Assembly: GCF_042242105.1 (NCBI RefSeq)
Contig: NC_092013.1
Span: 12,765,618 to 12,829,617 of the forward strand
Reading direction: 5' to 3'
Source of the DNA: Pempheris klunzingeri
Taxonomy: Eukaryota; Chordata; Actinopteri; Acropomatiformes; Pempheridae
DNA: 64,000 nucleotides
Shown here: in pieces, positions 49,739-62,716 of the stretch
Numbering within the stretch: the first letter of the stretch is position 1
How the letters are laid out: every line of letters begins with the position of its first letter
Translations under genes and position numbers: made by a program
The notes under the pieces: model-generated
What the model was told of the DNA's origin: nothing
The model's database searches: none
The model's input: the letters and a program-made list of their open reading frames with translations, nothing else

Positions 49739-51291
49739 CAGTGGGGCAAAAAAGTATTTAGTCAGCCACCAATTGTGCAAGTTCTCCCACTTAAAAAGAT
49801 GAGAGAGGCCTGTAATTTTCATCATAGGTACACTTCAACTATGAGAGACAGAATGAGAAAAAAAAAATCCAGAAAATCACATTGTCTGATTTTTAAAGAA
49901 TTTATTTGCAAATTATGGTGGAAAATAAGTATTTGGTCAATAACAAAAGTTCATCTCAATACTTTGTGATATACCCTTTGTTGGCAATGACAGAGGTCAA
50001 ACGTTTTCTGTAAGTCTTCACAAGGTTTTCACACACTGTTGCTGGTATTTTGGCCCATTCCTCCATGCAGATCTCCTCTAGAGCAGTGATGTTTTGGGGC
50101 TGTCGTTGGGCAACACGGACTTTCAACTCCCTCCAAAGATTTTCTATGGGGTTGAGATCTGGAGACTGGCTAGGCCACTCCAGGATCTTGAAATGCTTCT
50201 TACGAAGCCACTCCTTCGTTGCCTGGGCGGTGTGTTTGGGATCATGGTCATGCTGAAAGACCCAGCCACGTTTCATCTTCAATGCCCTTGCTGATGGAAG
50301 GAGGTTTTCACTCAAAATCTCACGATACATGGCCCCATTCATTCTTTCCTTTACACGGATCAGTCGTCCGGGTCCCTTTGCAGAAAAACAGCCCCAAAGC
50401 ATGATGTTTCCACCCCCATGCTTCACAGTAGGTATGGTGTTCTTTGGATGCAAATCAGCATTCTTTCCCCTCCAAACACGACAAGTTGAGTTTTTACCAA
50501 AAAGTTCTATTTTGGTTTCATCTGACCATATGACATTCTCCCAATTTTCTTCTGGATCATCCAAATGCTCTCTAGCAAACTTCAGACGGGCCTGGACATG
50601 TACTGGCTTAAGCAGGGGGACACGTCTGGCACTGCAGGATTTGAGTCCCTGGCGGCGTAGTGTGTTACTGATGGTAGCCTTTGTTACTTTGGTCCCAGCT
50701 CTCTACAGGTCATTCACTAGGTCCCCCCGTGTGGTTCTGGGATTTTTGCTCACCGTTCTTGTGATCATTTTGACCCCACGGGGTGAGATCTTGCGTGGAG
50801 CCCCAGATCGAGGGAGATTATCAGTGGTCTTGTATGTCTTCCATTTTCTAATAATTGCTCCCACAGTTGATTTCTTCTACAATTTTGTTTCTGGTGTCCT
50901 TTGACAGCTCTTTGGTCTTGGCCATAGTGGAGTTTGGAGTGTGACAGTTTGAGGTTGTGGACAGGTGTCTTTTATATTGATAACGAGTTCAAACAGGTGC
51001 CATTAATACAGGTAACGAGTGGAGGACAGAGGAGCTTCTTAAAGAAGAAGTTACAGGTCTGTGAGAGCCAGAAATCCTGCTTGTTTGTAGGTGACCAAAT
51101 ACTTATTTTACCGAGGAATTTACCAATTAATTCATTAAAAATCCTACAATGTGATTTCCTGGATTCTTTCCCCACATTCTGTCTCTCATAGTTGAAGTGT
51201 ACCTATGATGAAAATTACAGGCCTCTCTCATCTTTGTAAGTGTGAGAACTTGCACAATTGGTGGCTGACTAAATACTTTTTTGCCCCACTG
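49739..51291 (-). mobile_element. Tc1-like DNA transposon, 1553 bp, non-functional
   Basis: Both ends read CAGTGGGGCAAAAAAGTATT as inverted copies and are flanked by TA (49737-49738 and 51292-51293), the Tc1/mariner target duplication. Inverted repeats are about 200 bases. Each has an outer AAAGTATTTAGTCA and an inner ATAAGTATTTGGTCA direct repeat, the IR/DR layout of many fish Tc1 elements. The arms differ by few substitutions, suggesting a fairly young insertion. It lies between the two GLUT genes. Confidence 0.92.
49956..50925 (-). pseudogene. Broken Tc1 transposase
   Basis: From ATG at 50925 the N-terminal DNA-binding part is disrupted: a deletion/frameshift around 50855-50880 and an in-frame TAG at 50703-50705. 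The catalytic half (50564-49956, 202 codons) is open and keeps the DDE residues in [15 protein letters not shown] and [11 protein letters not shown]. It cannot make a full transposase. Confidence 0.88.
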
Positions 51292-51293
51292 TA

Positions 51294-52910
51294 AATTAAA
51301 AAAACATAATAAATTGTAGGTGTTTAATCTAATGTGCAGTTATTCTGTTGCAGCTTTGCTTTATTTTAGAGGTTGTGTTTTCACGATGTTCAGAAAACCC
51401 TGAAACCTTGTGCAGTAAATGAGCAAAGACACTGACAAATGAAGAATACTCACCCTTCTAGTGCCATAAAACACCCAAAACATGTTGTTGTTAACAGCAC
51501 AATGGGCCAGTTGCAAAAGTGCCTTCTGTAGTAATCACTAAATAATGTGAGGAAAAAAAAACAAGCTCAATGTGGAGAGAGTTCAGTATGATACTGACCT
51601 TTGATCTTTGACCACCAAAATCCCTTCAGTTCATCTGTGAGTCCAAGTGGACATTTGTGTGTCATATCTGAAGAAATATCCTCAAGTTTCTAAGATTTTG
51701 CGTATACGAGAATGGGATGGAGGGGCAACCCGAAAACATAAAATCACCAGCCAGAGGATACAGAAGTCTTCCTACCTAAACTCGGCTGTTTGTAGGGTAA
51801 AATACTCTTACATACATTAAAAAAAAGACATTAAAAGAAGTTAATATAGTGAGAGTGAATGTAATGGTTGGTAAATAAAATAAAATAAAAAATACTATAC
51901 ACCAGAGGCATTTTATTTGATGTGATTTTATTGTATTTGCAATGCACCTTTTTGATGATCTCATTGAAAAATGAAATATGAAAATGTTAATATGAGATAC
52001 TTTTCTTGGCTCAGGGTTTGATCATTAAAACAAAAAGGATGACGGTAATATTCAACATAAACAATTGCATGTATTCCACTCATGTATAAACATTTGATTG
52101 AACAGTTTATGTCATTACTTAAAGCACGAATGCTCAACATCATGATAGCTTTTTTTTATGAATGAGTCGTGTCCAGTGACACATGCAGTTTATATGTAAT
52201 AAGGTTATATTTAATGAAAGACGACTCTAATTAAATAGAAATCCCGTGTTTCTATCTTAATACATTCTCGTTGATATGGGGCATCATCTGCTACTTTGAC
52301 TATCCTGCAGGTCGTTTAAGTGGTAGTGCTGAAGTGTCTTCTGACCTTTGACCTCCAAAATCAGGAGCAATAACTGTGCTGGAGACATGACTGATAAATG
52401 CGTCATGTTATTAATATCATTATTAACATGCAAAATATCTTTAAAAAATTCAATACTGGAATGTTTTATTCTTTACCTAAAAATACGTTTATAAAAATAT
52501 GTGAGATGTGTGCATTTTTAAAACTATCCAGTTATTTTGCCGACTCTTTCCAAACAACTGCTGTTGCTGCGTCTGATGAGACAAAACACTCCTGTGTAGC
52601 ATCTGTTTTTTGCCACATTTAGCCGAGTAAACTGTGGTTTTAATCACTTTCCTCTCATATCAATCAGTGACACGGAGCGCAAAAGATGAATGTGTAGGTG
52701 AAGACTTCAAAGATAATTCCTTTAGATTTTCTTCATAGAGAACACAATTCAAACAGAGGCCTTAGAGCAGATCTACGTTACTTTCAGTGCTATGAGAGCA
52801 AAGATTCCCCCCCGTTTCTGCCAGACTGCGCGTGACTTCCAACTCAAGCAGATCGGGCCAAAGTGAGGCATACACTTTTGGATGTAACTGTGTGTTTCAG
52901 GAGAAAATGT
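51294..52910. other. Spacer between the two GLUT genes
   Basis: 1.6 kb of AT-rich sequence with no gene or clear repeat. It should hold the 3' UTR of the downstream (minus-strand) slc2a11. TTTATT at about 52466 is a candidate minus-strand poly(A) signal. Confidence 0.5.
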
Positions 52911-55900
52911 CTACAAGGCCGTGGAGAGACACACTTCACCCAGCTGATACTGGGCTTGACTTTGTGATGCACATTCTTTGTCCTGGCCCTTGAAGTTGAG
53001 CTTATTGAATTCACTTGTGATGGCGGACAGAGACTTCCCCTTGGTCTCAGGCAGAAACAGGCCGACGTAGAGCGCTGACAGCAGGCAGACCGCTCCAAAA
53101 GGCACAAAGCAGTACTCACTCAACTCGCTCTGTAAAAGAAAGGCAAGTGAAAGCTGTTGGCCTGATGCATGACGACATATATGTAACTCCTAGTTGTGAG
53201 TCTCAATCTTAACCAACTCCAAGCTTGTCTGTGCGTTTCTGACACTTTTATATGTAAATATGCAGAATTACAAAAGGATTTATAATATTGGGAAATAATT
53301 AGAACCATCCATCAAACTATGTGCTATTCCACACCTTAGAGAGATCATTAGGACCAGAGATAAAGCTGGATCTCATCCCTTATTTACTGAGCTAGAGACG
53401 CTGAACTCTGGGAGGCGCTATTGTGTGCCTTTAGCAGCCAAAAATATTTCTGAGAATTCTTTGATGCTACTTTTTAACCTGTTGGTTGTCACGTAATCTC
53501 ATAATTAATTGGAAAAATGTAAACAAATTAAAAAAAAACAAAAAAACAATAATTTTTAAAAAACGTTCACAGTCACAACACCAGCCATAGTTTTGTCTTA
53601 ATAATGTTGTAGGAACACTTTGTTTTAAATTGTGGGTACAATTTTAGGGCAAACCGCTCTATGTGTAGGCATATGCATGCTTGTTCATTGTGGAGGTTGT
53701 TTGAATGGATATATGGATGCAGGGACAGACTGACCACTAGAAAAGGGAAGATCATTCCAATGATGAAAAGGTTGAGCCACATCATGGAGCCAGCGATCAT
53801 GTAGGCAGCTGGCCGAGCAGTCTGATTGAAGATCTCTGTGGGGAGGATGCCAGTCACTCCAGCTAAAAAAAACAATATCAAATATCATATTAATTAATGA
53901 AATATTATATTAATTTATTTTTAACAGAGGTACCTTCATCATCACATCCTTGGGAATATAAATATGAGCATTAGATTTTATAGCTAGACCAATGCTGGAT
54001 TTTTTGGGCCAGCACTGATATTGATATTTGTGCAGTTCAAAAATCGTATAACAATATATCAGCTGTTAGTGATTTTTAAACGTATTAATAAACAATCTTG
54101 ATACAGATCCATGAGGTCTTTTTTTTCCTTCTAAAACTGTGACCAAGATACTTAGAGAGCAGCTGAAAAATACACACTTCCAAGACGAAAGCCATACTGA
54201 CTCCTTACAGTACTGAAGTATTATTCTGCATTATGCTGACAGGTGATTCTGTTATAAATAGAAATGTTATAAATGTGATAAATTTCATCAGCAACACAAA
54301 ATACACCCTTCAAAAATGATCATACAGTTTAATCAAAACCTCTCAAACAGTTTCAAAAAGTGAACATATAACTCTCATGAAGGAGGATTTATTGCAGGAC
54401 TGTTGGATTTCCTAGACTGTATTAGCTTTAACTAAGTGTACCTAATAAACTGAGTGTTTGTATATCACCTTAAATTTCCTCCAAGGAGACAGCTTTTACT
54501 CAAATGGAAATTGATATGTAAGCAGTTGTGCTTATTTAGCTTAATTTCCCTTAACAACAAGTATATCGTTTGGACATTTATCATTTAAATAGTTTACTGT
54601 AGCAGTGAAGACTTTGGATGACACAATGACTTTAACTGTGTGAAAATGTTGATGTTTTATTGAAATGTGTCGAACTTGTGTGTAATTTCACTTCATTGAT
54701 GAATCCTGGGATTTGTGAGTCATGATAAAGTTAAACTGACCTGGTCCCATGCCAAAGCTGAGAATGTAGGTGAAGATGCAGGCCATGCTCAGGTACGACA
54801 TCCAGGATATATAGTGCTGTTTAGGGAGCAAGGTCAAACATCCACAGTGAGCAAGTCATGAATTCTGACACTTTATGTGTAAGACTTTAAGTTAATACAA
54901 CTAACTGAACTCCTCAGACATATATGTGTAACTTAAATCATCGTCCCTTTTATTCATATTCTCAATCTAATGTATGTTTTCTCCCAATAAAAGTCAAACA
55001 TTTTCTAAAGCCTGAATGTTGACTCAGGATGCCTCCTAGTGGACTGACAGACACGCTGAAATGTCTTGGTAAAACTGGGACATCACTGCATTTCACTGCC
55101 CACACACTCGCCATGTTCCTTTATACATTGTTTTCATGTACACGTATATTGAGTGTGACACATCAATGCATCAATGATAAAAGGACGTTTTCAGACATTC
55201 ATTCGTGAAATGTCCATCTGGTAGTCTTAATGTTGGATACAGTCACGGTCTAGATTAGCACAGTTTCAATTAACGAAGAATAAACAATCACAAAGACAAT
55301 TTAACACCTTCCAAAACTGACCACCAGTCTTAATAATTACTCAGCGATTCACCACAGAAAACTCACATAATCATCATGGATATTCATTGATCTACACCGT
55401 TTTAGTGATTTATCATACCTCAAACGATAGAGCAATAGTGAAGACAACAGCCCAGATGGTCATGAGGATGAATCCTCCCATCAGCATGAACCTTCGTCCT
55501 TGGCGCTCTATCAGCAGGTTCTGAAAACATCGAAGTGTGTACGTCAGTCTCTGTTATGTTGATACTGAATTTATATATTTATACTGAATTACTTTACAGT
55601 TTACAGTACGGTGCATTAAGTCCAGAGCAGTAATTACTACACGAATACAAGCCAGGAACTTCCCGCAAATGAGTGAATATTGATGTATGGAAAGTGCATG
55701 TGGCTGTTCTTAGTCCTTAGTCTATGTTTAAGCTTTAAAAGGATTGCAAACATGGATCCCTCTTAGCTTGCAGTCAGTTACATAACACGGTTTCAGTGAT
55801 ACTTACACACAATATGCAGGCTGTGAATTCACATGTACCAGTGCCAATTGTGATATATTGGATTTTGTCATCAGATATTCCAGCCTCTTTGAATACATAT

Positions 55901-58900
55901 GCTGCATAGAAGTAAATCTGAAAGAGAAAGAACATATAAAGATATTATAGTACTGCAGAGCATCTTTACAAGTGGTTCAATTGTTAATAAGCTGATTAAA
56001 CCAGCATTTCGCAAACAGAGTAACTATGCTAATACCCCGTTCCCTCCTTAACACTGCAAAGCATGTTGTGAGAATCCCTGAAACACTGGAGTATTTAGTC
56101 TGCATATTACAGACTTGTTACAGCCCTGAAAATCAGTGTGTTATTAATGCTCATATATACAGAGTGAGGAAAAAGGAGCAACGTTTAGGACTTAATGCTC
56201 ATTCAAAACAATTGGCTGTCTTCACACATCACTGCTGCACATTACAGCAAGGGATGATGCTTCACTGCCTCTATACATTATTAATATGACCTGCAGGAAT
56301 TAAAGTAACCGAGACAGGACACAAACCGCTGATGGATCGTCTCAAATTTCTAATCAACCTCCTGACATAGCAGAGGATCAAAAGAACATCCGATCCTCTC
56401 ATCGTAGCTCGGTATCACCGACACTGATCCACATGGGTTATATGACAATATTTTCTATGGAGATGCCCGACCGCACTCTAAAAGACACAAATCTCTGACA
56501 CGGATGCCAGCTCGTCATACCGAGTCGTTACCACAGAGCTGCATGGCACTGCTGATGATCATGACGGAGATGAGTTGCCAGCGCACTGAACGGTCAGAGA
56601 AAAGCTCCCAGGGTCGGCTCGGCCTCATGCCTTTAGTTTCAGCCTGTTCCTGCAGGATCTCATCGAGCTCACTGCTCTGGACCTCACAGCCCCGCAGACG
56701 CCTCAAAGCTGACCATGAAAAAAACAAAAAAACCACACAACTTAAATGCATGAGACTTTGTTTGATCTATTATTCTCTGACTATAACTTATTATTGCACT
56801 GCATTGTTATTATTGGTGTATGTTTCTTATACATAAACAATGTATAGTTATCATTTCATGTGCTAAGTTAACAACAGTGGTAGAAGAGTCAGAGTCAGAT
56901 CATTTACTTGAATACCAATTCAAATACTTAAAAACAAAATAAGTTAAAAAGAAATTGTAAAAATTCTACATCATAAATAAAAGTTCTGCATTTAAACTTT
57001 AGTTCAGTGAAAGTACATCAAAGTGTCAGAACAGTGCTCGTTCCACAGAAGAAAAGGTCCCTGTGACTAATCTAGTATTATATATGATATCTTATTTTCA
57101 GTGCTGGTGCAACAATGTGTATTTAGCATTTTGACGGCGTAACTGGTTGAGGTGCAGAAAATGTATACACAGTTTGGTAGTTTAGTTCTCTGGCTCCTCC
57201 AAAGGGTCTCAAGATAAATGTGGGGGGTTGTGAGATGATTAATTTGCCACAAACCAAACAAGCTGGGAACCACTGGTTTAATAATGCATCTTATCTTATA
57301 AGCTTCCTATGTGTTTTTAAATGTAAAATCTTGATCTTAAAATTAACTTTAGCTGTTGGATAAATGTAGTGTATGTAGTGTACAATTTTATGTATTAAAA
57401 TTGTGTGTAACTACAGTGTGTGAGTGAATGTATACAGTACAATACAGTAAAGTACCCACCGTTGATACAAGCCTCCTTGTCTCCTCTGTCGATGAGCAGG
57501 TATCTGGGGCTCTCTGGGAACCACGGCAGGGTAAGGAGCTGAATGAGGCCAGGAATTGCATTACTGCCAAGAAGATACTGCCAACATGGCTCACTGCCCA
57601 AAATCTCTCTATAAATAAATAATCCAGAGTGTTACAGTGGATATCTTATCCACATATTTTCAGTAAACATTTAGGACATTTGGATAAAAATTTGCCAGAC
57701 AGTGTCCATACCTGAGTCCGACCACCTGTCCTAACACAACACCAAATGCTGTGAAAACAGCTGATGACAAGGAGATAGCCCCTCTTAAGTGCTTTGGTGC
57801 ACTTTCTCCAAAATACATGGGCTGCACATTCATGCTGATCCCTGCAAAACACACAGCAGCTTTATGTGAAGTTTCTGTTTGATTGTCTTTTTGTTTCCAT
57901 TATCATCTCTTCAGTGTCTCAGTTTCGGTCAGTTCTCATCTCAGTCAGCTACTCGCAGTGTGAATATACAGTACATGAGAGGAAAATCTGACAGTGTAAC
58001 AGGTGCTTTAGGTTAAACACACAAATGACCCACCGGCATTTATTCCAACCAGGACACGTGAGATCATGATCATCTCAAAAGACTTTGCAGCTCTGCTTGT
58101 CACAGCTAAGAGTGAACCAGTCATGAGGAAAATGTTGTTCAGCAACAGGCATTTCTTCCTTAGGAAGAGAAAAGAGAAAAAAATTAATAGATTTCTAATA
58201 ACTATTGCTGGTCAATGAGAATCAAAGTCTTAAAAAATACACACTCCTACACACTCCTGGACTTTTTGTCATGTGGGTAGATTTTATTTATGAAAATCAT
58301 TCATCTAACCGCAAAACCAATGAGTAAGAGACCCTAGTATTTAGTTTGGTAAGATCTCACAAACACAATCTTGCTGCTGTAAAAACTCTTTTTTTAGTGC
58401 ACCAAATGTTTATTCATCCGATGCTAAAAATATTTTCTTTCAATGATCCGTTCCTTTTAGAAATGTACATCTTCTGACTCTGAGCTGAACACCACAGAAA
58501 GGGTGAGAAAGTATTGAGACAGAATTACTCACTGTTGGTTTCAGTCTTTTCACGGGATTGGTTCACAATAATAATAAAAAAAAAAACAACACCAGCCTAA
58601 CGCTTTAAAGTTAATTACAGTACACTTAACTAGAGTAATATACACAGTATGTGTTTCTCTGAGGATCAACTCAGTACAGTTTAACATGCAGGATCATGTA
58701 CATGCGCACACGTGACGTAGGAAAATAAATGAACAATCTCTGTATTCATTCACATCAACAGCTTGATCATTCACTCTCTGCATGTTGCAGTGAAAATCTC
58801 AGTTTGTAATATTTCGGTGCTCGTGCAGCCACACTCCTACACACAGTAGCATGACGCAGCGTGTTGTGTTACCTCCCGAAGCGTATGGTCATGGGTCCTG

Positions 58901-60176
58901 CGATAAGAGCCCCTGCAAAGCCCCCCAACGAGAAGATGGAGACAATGATTGTCCAGATCAGAGTCACCTGGTAGTCCTCCAACTGGATGTCCCAGCGCTC
59001 CAGGAATGTCTCATTGATGAAGGTTTGAATGAACTGCAAGAGAGAACGAGACAGTCGGCCATTAAAGTTTCACTGAGTAAACAGAGCAGTGGTTAAAGCA
59101 GTGGTCACTTACTACCACCATGGCTACCACCTACACTGCGATTACAGGAGTGATTTTATTTTTTTATTCGATTAACACAGAGAGACGTGACTCTAAAAAT
59201 ATATTCAAAATAAATCCATGTCATTATCGAATGATCAGAATAAAGTATTTGTGTCTATTGGCAAGAAGCAGAAGTGTTTGCTGTAATTGGAAGTCTGTGG
59301 TCTTTATTTATCGGTGCAGCTGCTCGGCTTAACAGCACGCTGAGGAACGATTTCTACAGCACAACACAATTGGATGTGTTACAATGAGAATGACTAATCA
59401 CAGACACAAGTAGCCTAATTCCTGTTTGTGCCAATTTACACTGTGACCCAAATGTGGAAGAACACAGATGCTGGTCTACACTGCTCGTATAAGGATCACA
59501 CAAAGACACACAAAACACACGTACAGGTAAATATCGTCAGTTTTAATGTACCATCATGCTGCTGTTCATGCATGTTCACACTGATAGATGCAACTTAGCA
59601 TCTTTTAAGGCCTTATCAGCTGTGTAAATAAGTAATTATACTATATAAGCCCATTTTTGACTAATAATCAACACTTGGAAAATCTGAGAAATCTGCTGCT
59701 GCCTGAACACACACACACACATACACACACACAATGGCAATTAGATGGCTTAAAAACTCAAAAACTTACAGCTGTGGGAGCGTTCATAATGGCGAGGTTG
59801 TAGCCATACTGAAGAGTTCCTCCAATGGCTGCAGAAGCAACCATTAGCACCAGTGTCAGAGAACTGCTCTGTTAAAACAATCAGACAAACTTAGTTATTT
59901 CACATTACATGCAGATATAGACATATGACAAAATGCCACTCTGATGCTGTTTTGCAGGCTCTACTTTCTTAAGAAATGCAGAAGTTCAGAAAGTTCTGCA
60001 GCTCATGGGAACTACACAGTCTCCAAGTAATGCAGCCTCTCTGCAAGAATGTCCAGCCTAATGCAACCGAGTCTCCAGATCAAAGCAGGGAATTAAACCC
60101 TAGGATGGATTACTTATTGTATAATACTAATAATAATATAACACGAATTTACCTTCTGCGCACCATCATGAGACAT
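52911..60176 (-). CDS. slc2a11: Facilitated sugar transporter GLUT11, complete
   Basis: Twelve exons, 503 aa, phases consistent. Exons 5'->3': 60176-60153, 59868-59770, 59033-58873, 58158-58034, 57841-57712, 57608-57460, 56708-56521, 55917-55807, 55520-55419, 54816-54741, 53862-53735, 53129-52911. It aligns along its length with human SLC2A11: GGTLQYGYN, SMNVQPMYFGESAPKHLRG, LPWFPESPRYLLIDRGD, LRRLRG, RPWELF, SAMQLCGNDS, VTGILPTEIFNQTARPA, LFLPETKGKS. Class II GLUT: no QLS in TM7 and no TM10 tryptophan. NETFLERW carries the outer-loop N-glycosylation site. Known role: facilitated hexose (glucose/fructose) transport at the plasma membrane; in fish, slc2a11b is needed for normal leucophores and xanthophores in medaka. 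I cannot tell whether this is the a, b or l paralogue. Confidence 0.93.
53985..54110. repeat. Dispersed repeat fragment, GGCC-AGCACTGATATTGATATT type
   Basis: CCAATGCTGGATTTTTTGGG, AGCACTGATATTGATATTTG and ACAATATATCAGCTGTTAGT resemble a common fish repeat with TATATCGGCC words. Diverged, ends not defined, inside a slc2a11 intron. Confidence 0.35.
54330..54460. repeat. Possible hAT-type MITE fragment
   Basis: GGATTTATTGCAGGACTGTTGG and GCTTTAACTAAGTGTACCTAATAAAC end like the common fish element with GTGTACCTAATAAA termini (short words quoted separately). Only one end is recognisable. Confidence 0.35.
56875..57045 (+). repeat. Dispersed fish repeat, 'ACTTTTACTTAAGTA' family, forward copy
   Basis: CAGTGGTAGAAGAGTCAGAG, ATCATTTACTTGAATACC, AAAAGTTCTGCATTTAAAC and AAAGTACATCAAAGTGTCAG match the usual order of this repeat. 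Diverged, in a slc2a11 intron. Confidence 0.5.
57168..57240 (+). repeat. Copy 1 of a local inverted pair
   Basis: TTTGGTAGTTTAGTTCTCTG followed by GCTCCTCCAAAGGGTC and GTTGTGAGATGATT. The same words occur inverted at 62717-62785. Probably part of a dispersed repeat. Confidence 0.7.
58159..58872 (-). other. slc2a11 intron, nothing recognised
   Basis: A 714-base intron with no coding or repeat signal that I can name. Confidence 0.5.
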
Positions 60177-60330
60177 CGTTAATCGCAGGTGATGGTGAAA
60201 AGCTACGGAGTGACTTGATGAAGCAAACAAACAGTGCACAGGTCAGATCACCTGTCAAACTGGAGCTCGAGCGCGCGCCCAGGGTGCGCGTTTTACAGCG
60301 TTTGGGCTTCTCTGATTGGATGAAGTTGAC
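60177..60330 (-). promoter_or_regulatory. slc2a11 promoter region
   Basis: A local GC-rich patch (GAGCTCGAGCGCGCGCCCAG and GGGTGCGCG) lies 80-120 bases upstream of the ATG, with a CACCTG E-box at about 60250. No TATA box seen. Start sites not mapped. Confidence 0.4.
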
Positions 60331-60959
60331 GCGTAAGTGACCAAACGCCGAGCTGATGTGTAACCAGGACTCTTCTTATCAGAGGTTTACTCAGGAGGGT
60401 TTCTCTGTCTAACTCTGTGGAGTTGACAATTAACAGTGCAATGTGTTTTAAGAACGACGCATGCGCAGTAAGGGTTTTTTTTTTTCTTCCATTAGACAGT
60501 GATACGTGGGGCCTCACTTCATAAAAGATGTATGAGAGGATAACTCTCAGTATCTAAAATATCAATAAATCACCTGAACAATACATTTTTAAAACTCTAA
60601 ATGAACATTTTTCTCCATCATGAAAATAGCTAATTGCAAACAGCAAAAAGTGTAATGTCAAATTCCAAATTATCTCTACATTCAAGTTTTTGTTTTGTAA
60701 TCTAGTCCAAATCTGACAGTTTTAAACAAACAAACAAACAGATAAAAATGTAATGCATTAAAAGACACTGTTCTTGTTGGACACATATCACTCGCCCTGT
60801 TGACCCCCCAGATAACACCTTATATACATGCACTACCATCCTGTGCTCCTGCTGTGTGCAGGAGCATCTGGCCCCAAGGTTCCTATGTGTCACTATGTGT
60901 GTTATTTCTTTATTAAACACAACTTTATTTAGTGAAATGCACCATGTGATCACTACAGA
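60331..60959. other. Spacer right of slc2a11
   Basis: No gene seen. It includes a short (CAAA)n run at about 60725-60741. Confidence 0.5.
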
Positions 60960-61432
60960 GGGCCGTCTGCTTAATGAAGGACTCCACCCACCCTGCACAC
61001 TCCCTCTTTCACCCTCTCCCCTCAGGCAGGAGGCTACGGAGCATCCGGACCAGGACCATCAGACTGAGGAAGAACTTTTTCCCAGAAGCTGTTGGACTGT
61101 TGGACTCTGGTGGTGCTCTGTAGCTCCCCCTGATACCTGATACCAGCAACTACACACACTTTACACTTCTACAGACCTGCACACTCACTACACATGTCAC
61201 TTTATTACCCGGCCAACTGCATTTTGCACACACTCTTATTCATCACTGTTAAATGCTTGTTTTTATAGTGTTTTATAGTGCTTTTTTTGTTTGTTCATAG
61301 TGCTTTTGTTTAAAGTTTATTTTTTCCCTTTGGCTAATAACCAGGACCCAAGTACCTAATTTTGTGCCATCTCATGTGGAAATGTGTGCTGATATGACAA
61401 TAAAGATCCTTGAATCCTTGAATTCTTGAATA
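60960..61432 (+). mobile_element. 3' end of an L2/CR1-like LINE
   Basis: The plus-strand frame ending at TAG 61121-61123 reads LPSGRRLRSIRTRTIRLRKN then FFPEAVGLL, the extreme C-terminus typical of L2/CR1-type reverse-transcriptase proteins. It is followed by a 3' UTR that ends ACAATAAAGATCCTTGAATCC with short TTGAAT repeats, a usual LINE tail. Everything upstream is lost: a 5'-truncated copy. Confidence 0.7.
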
Positions 61433-62079
61433 AACTAACTAAACTAAAGATCTTAAATCGCAGGGCTGCTCTACAAGACAGGACCACAACATTTCCTAAT
61501 AATGCAGGACACTGAATTCATTTTGAATAAACTGTTCTGCTATTATAATGTCCTGAATACTTTGTCTTCTTTGACAGGTTCTCCTCTCCTGAAACATTGT
61601 ATATGATCCATGTGTAGTTTTTGTCCAGCAGATGGAGCTGGTTTGCTCACTGTTGCTCTTTACTTGCTGCTCATGTTGTGTATCTTAACCATTCAAAAAC
61701 AAGGAGACAGTTTCAGTTGCATCTTGGGCTTCAGCTGACCGGTGAATGACTGCTTTCACATCCCCCCTGATAGTTTTTACAGTAGAAAACAAGTTTACTT
61801 GTCACTGCATCACATTTTTGTCAGCTGAGAGTGTAAAAGACTGAGGTCCTCTAATCTCTTACAGCAGCTCAAAGGCCACAGATAAAAGGAGGGACACAGT
61901 TTCAGAGCAGTAGGATGGAAATTATTTTGGACTGGAATGATGAATGACCTTTATTTCTGAAAGGAAGTGTTGAGGAAACACAGGGTTTGTTTATGTGTGT
62001 CTAAAGCATTTCACTGCTGCACTTAAAGTCTGGCAGCTTTCACAAACCTGATAAAAGACACAGCGGCACTGTCGACAAA
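61433..62079. other. Spacer, nothing recognised
   Basis: No coding or repeat signal that I can support. Confidence 0.4.
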
Positions 62080-62245
62080 AGCTCAGAGAGTCACCAAACA
62101 CATTATTATACTTTGGAGTCCATGAATATCTTGCACCAAACTTCGTGGGAATCTGGCCAGTAGTTGTTGATAATATTTTGCTCTGGACCAAACTGTTGGA
62201 CAGATGAACGAACAGACGGACCAGCATAGCTATTCTTAGGCCCCA
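62080..62245. repeat. Degenerate interspersed repeat
   Basis: GGAATCTGGCCAGTAGTTGT, TCTGGACCAAACTGTTGGAC and GAACAGACGGACCAGCATAG resemble a common fish repeat with GGACCAAAGTGGTGGACCGAC words. Family not assigned. Confidence 0.35.
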
Positions 62246-62716
62246 CTGCTTTAAAGGAAAATAAATAGATAAATGAAATAAAACTTTTATTGAGTTCAAA
62301 ACCTACTGATCAAGAAAAGCATCTAAATCAGTTACATTTTTTTCTAGGGATTAAAGCCACTTTATTTATTCAATTTTATCTATAAAACTGAAAATCACAA
62401 CAGCACATTAACAACATCGAATACTTCACTCTCATAAATCAAGTTTAAAAAAGCAAAAAAGCACATAAAATACACAAACATATATTAGAAATTTACAGAA
62501 TTTCTGTGCAATTATACTTTATTTTAAATCACTTTTCAAGTGTTGTTTCAAGGTGACTTGTATAATTATCATGCTTTTATTCTTAATTAATTTTTTTTTA
62601 AAAATAATTCAGTTAAAATAATCAGGATTTCCTGCAAATGGCTGAAGAATAAAAATGAAAAATAAAAAAAGTTATGGAACAAAACTTTTTTTTAATTTTT
62701 TTTTTTTTTATGACAA

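Noticed and set aside
50329-50904. 191-codon plus-strand open frame
   Set aside because: It is antisense to the Tc1 transposase remnant on the minus strand and has no family features; a shadow of that gene.
61031-61123. Host gene exon reading RRLRSIRTRT
   Set aside because: The motif and the following TTGAAT-tailed UTR are those of an L2/CR1-like LINE, not a host gene.
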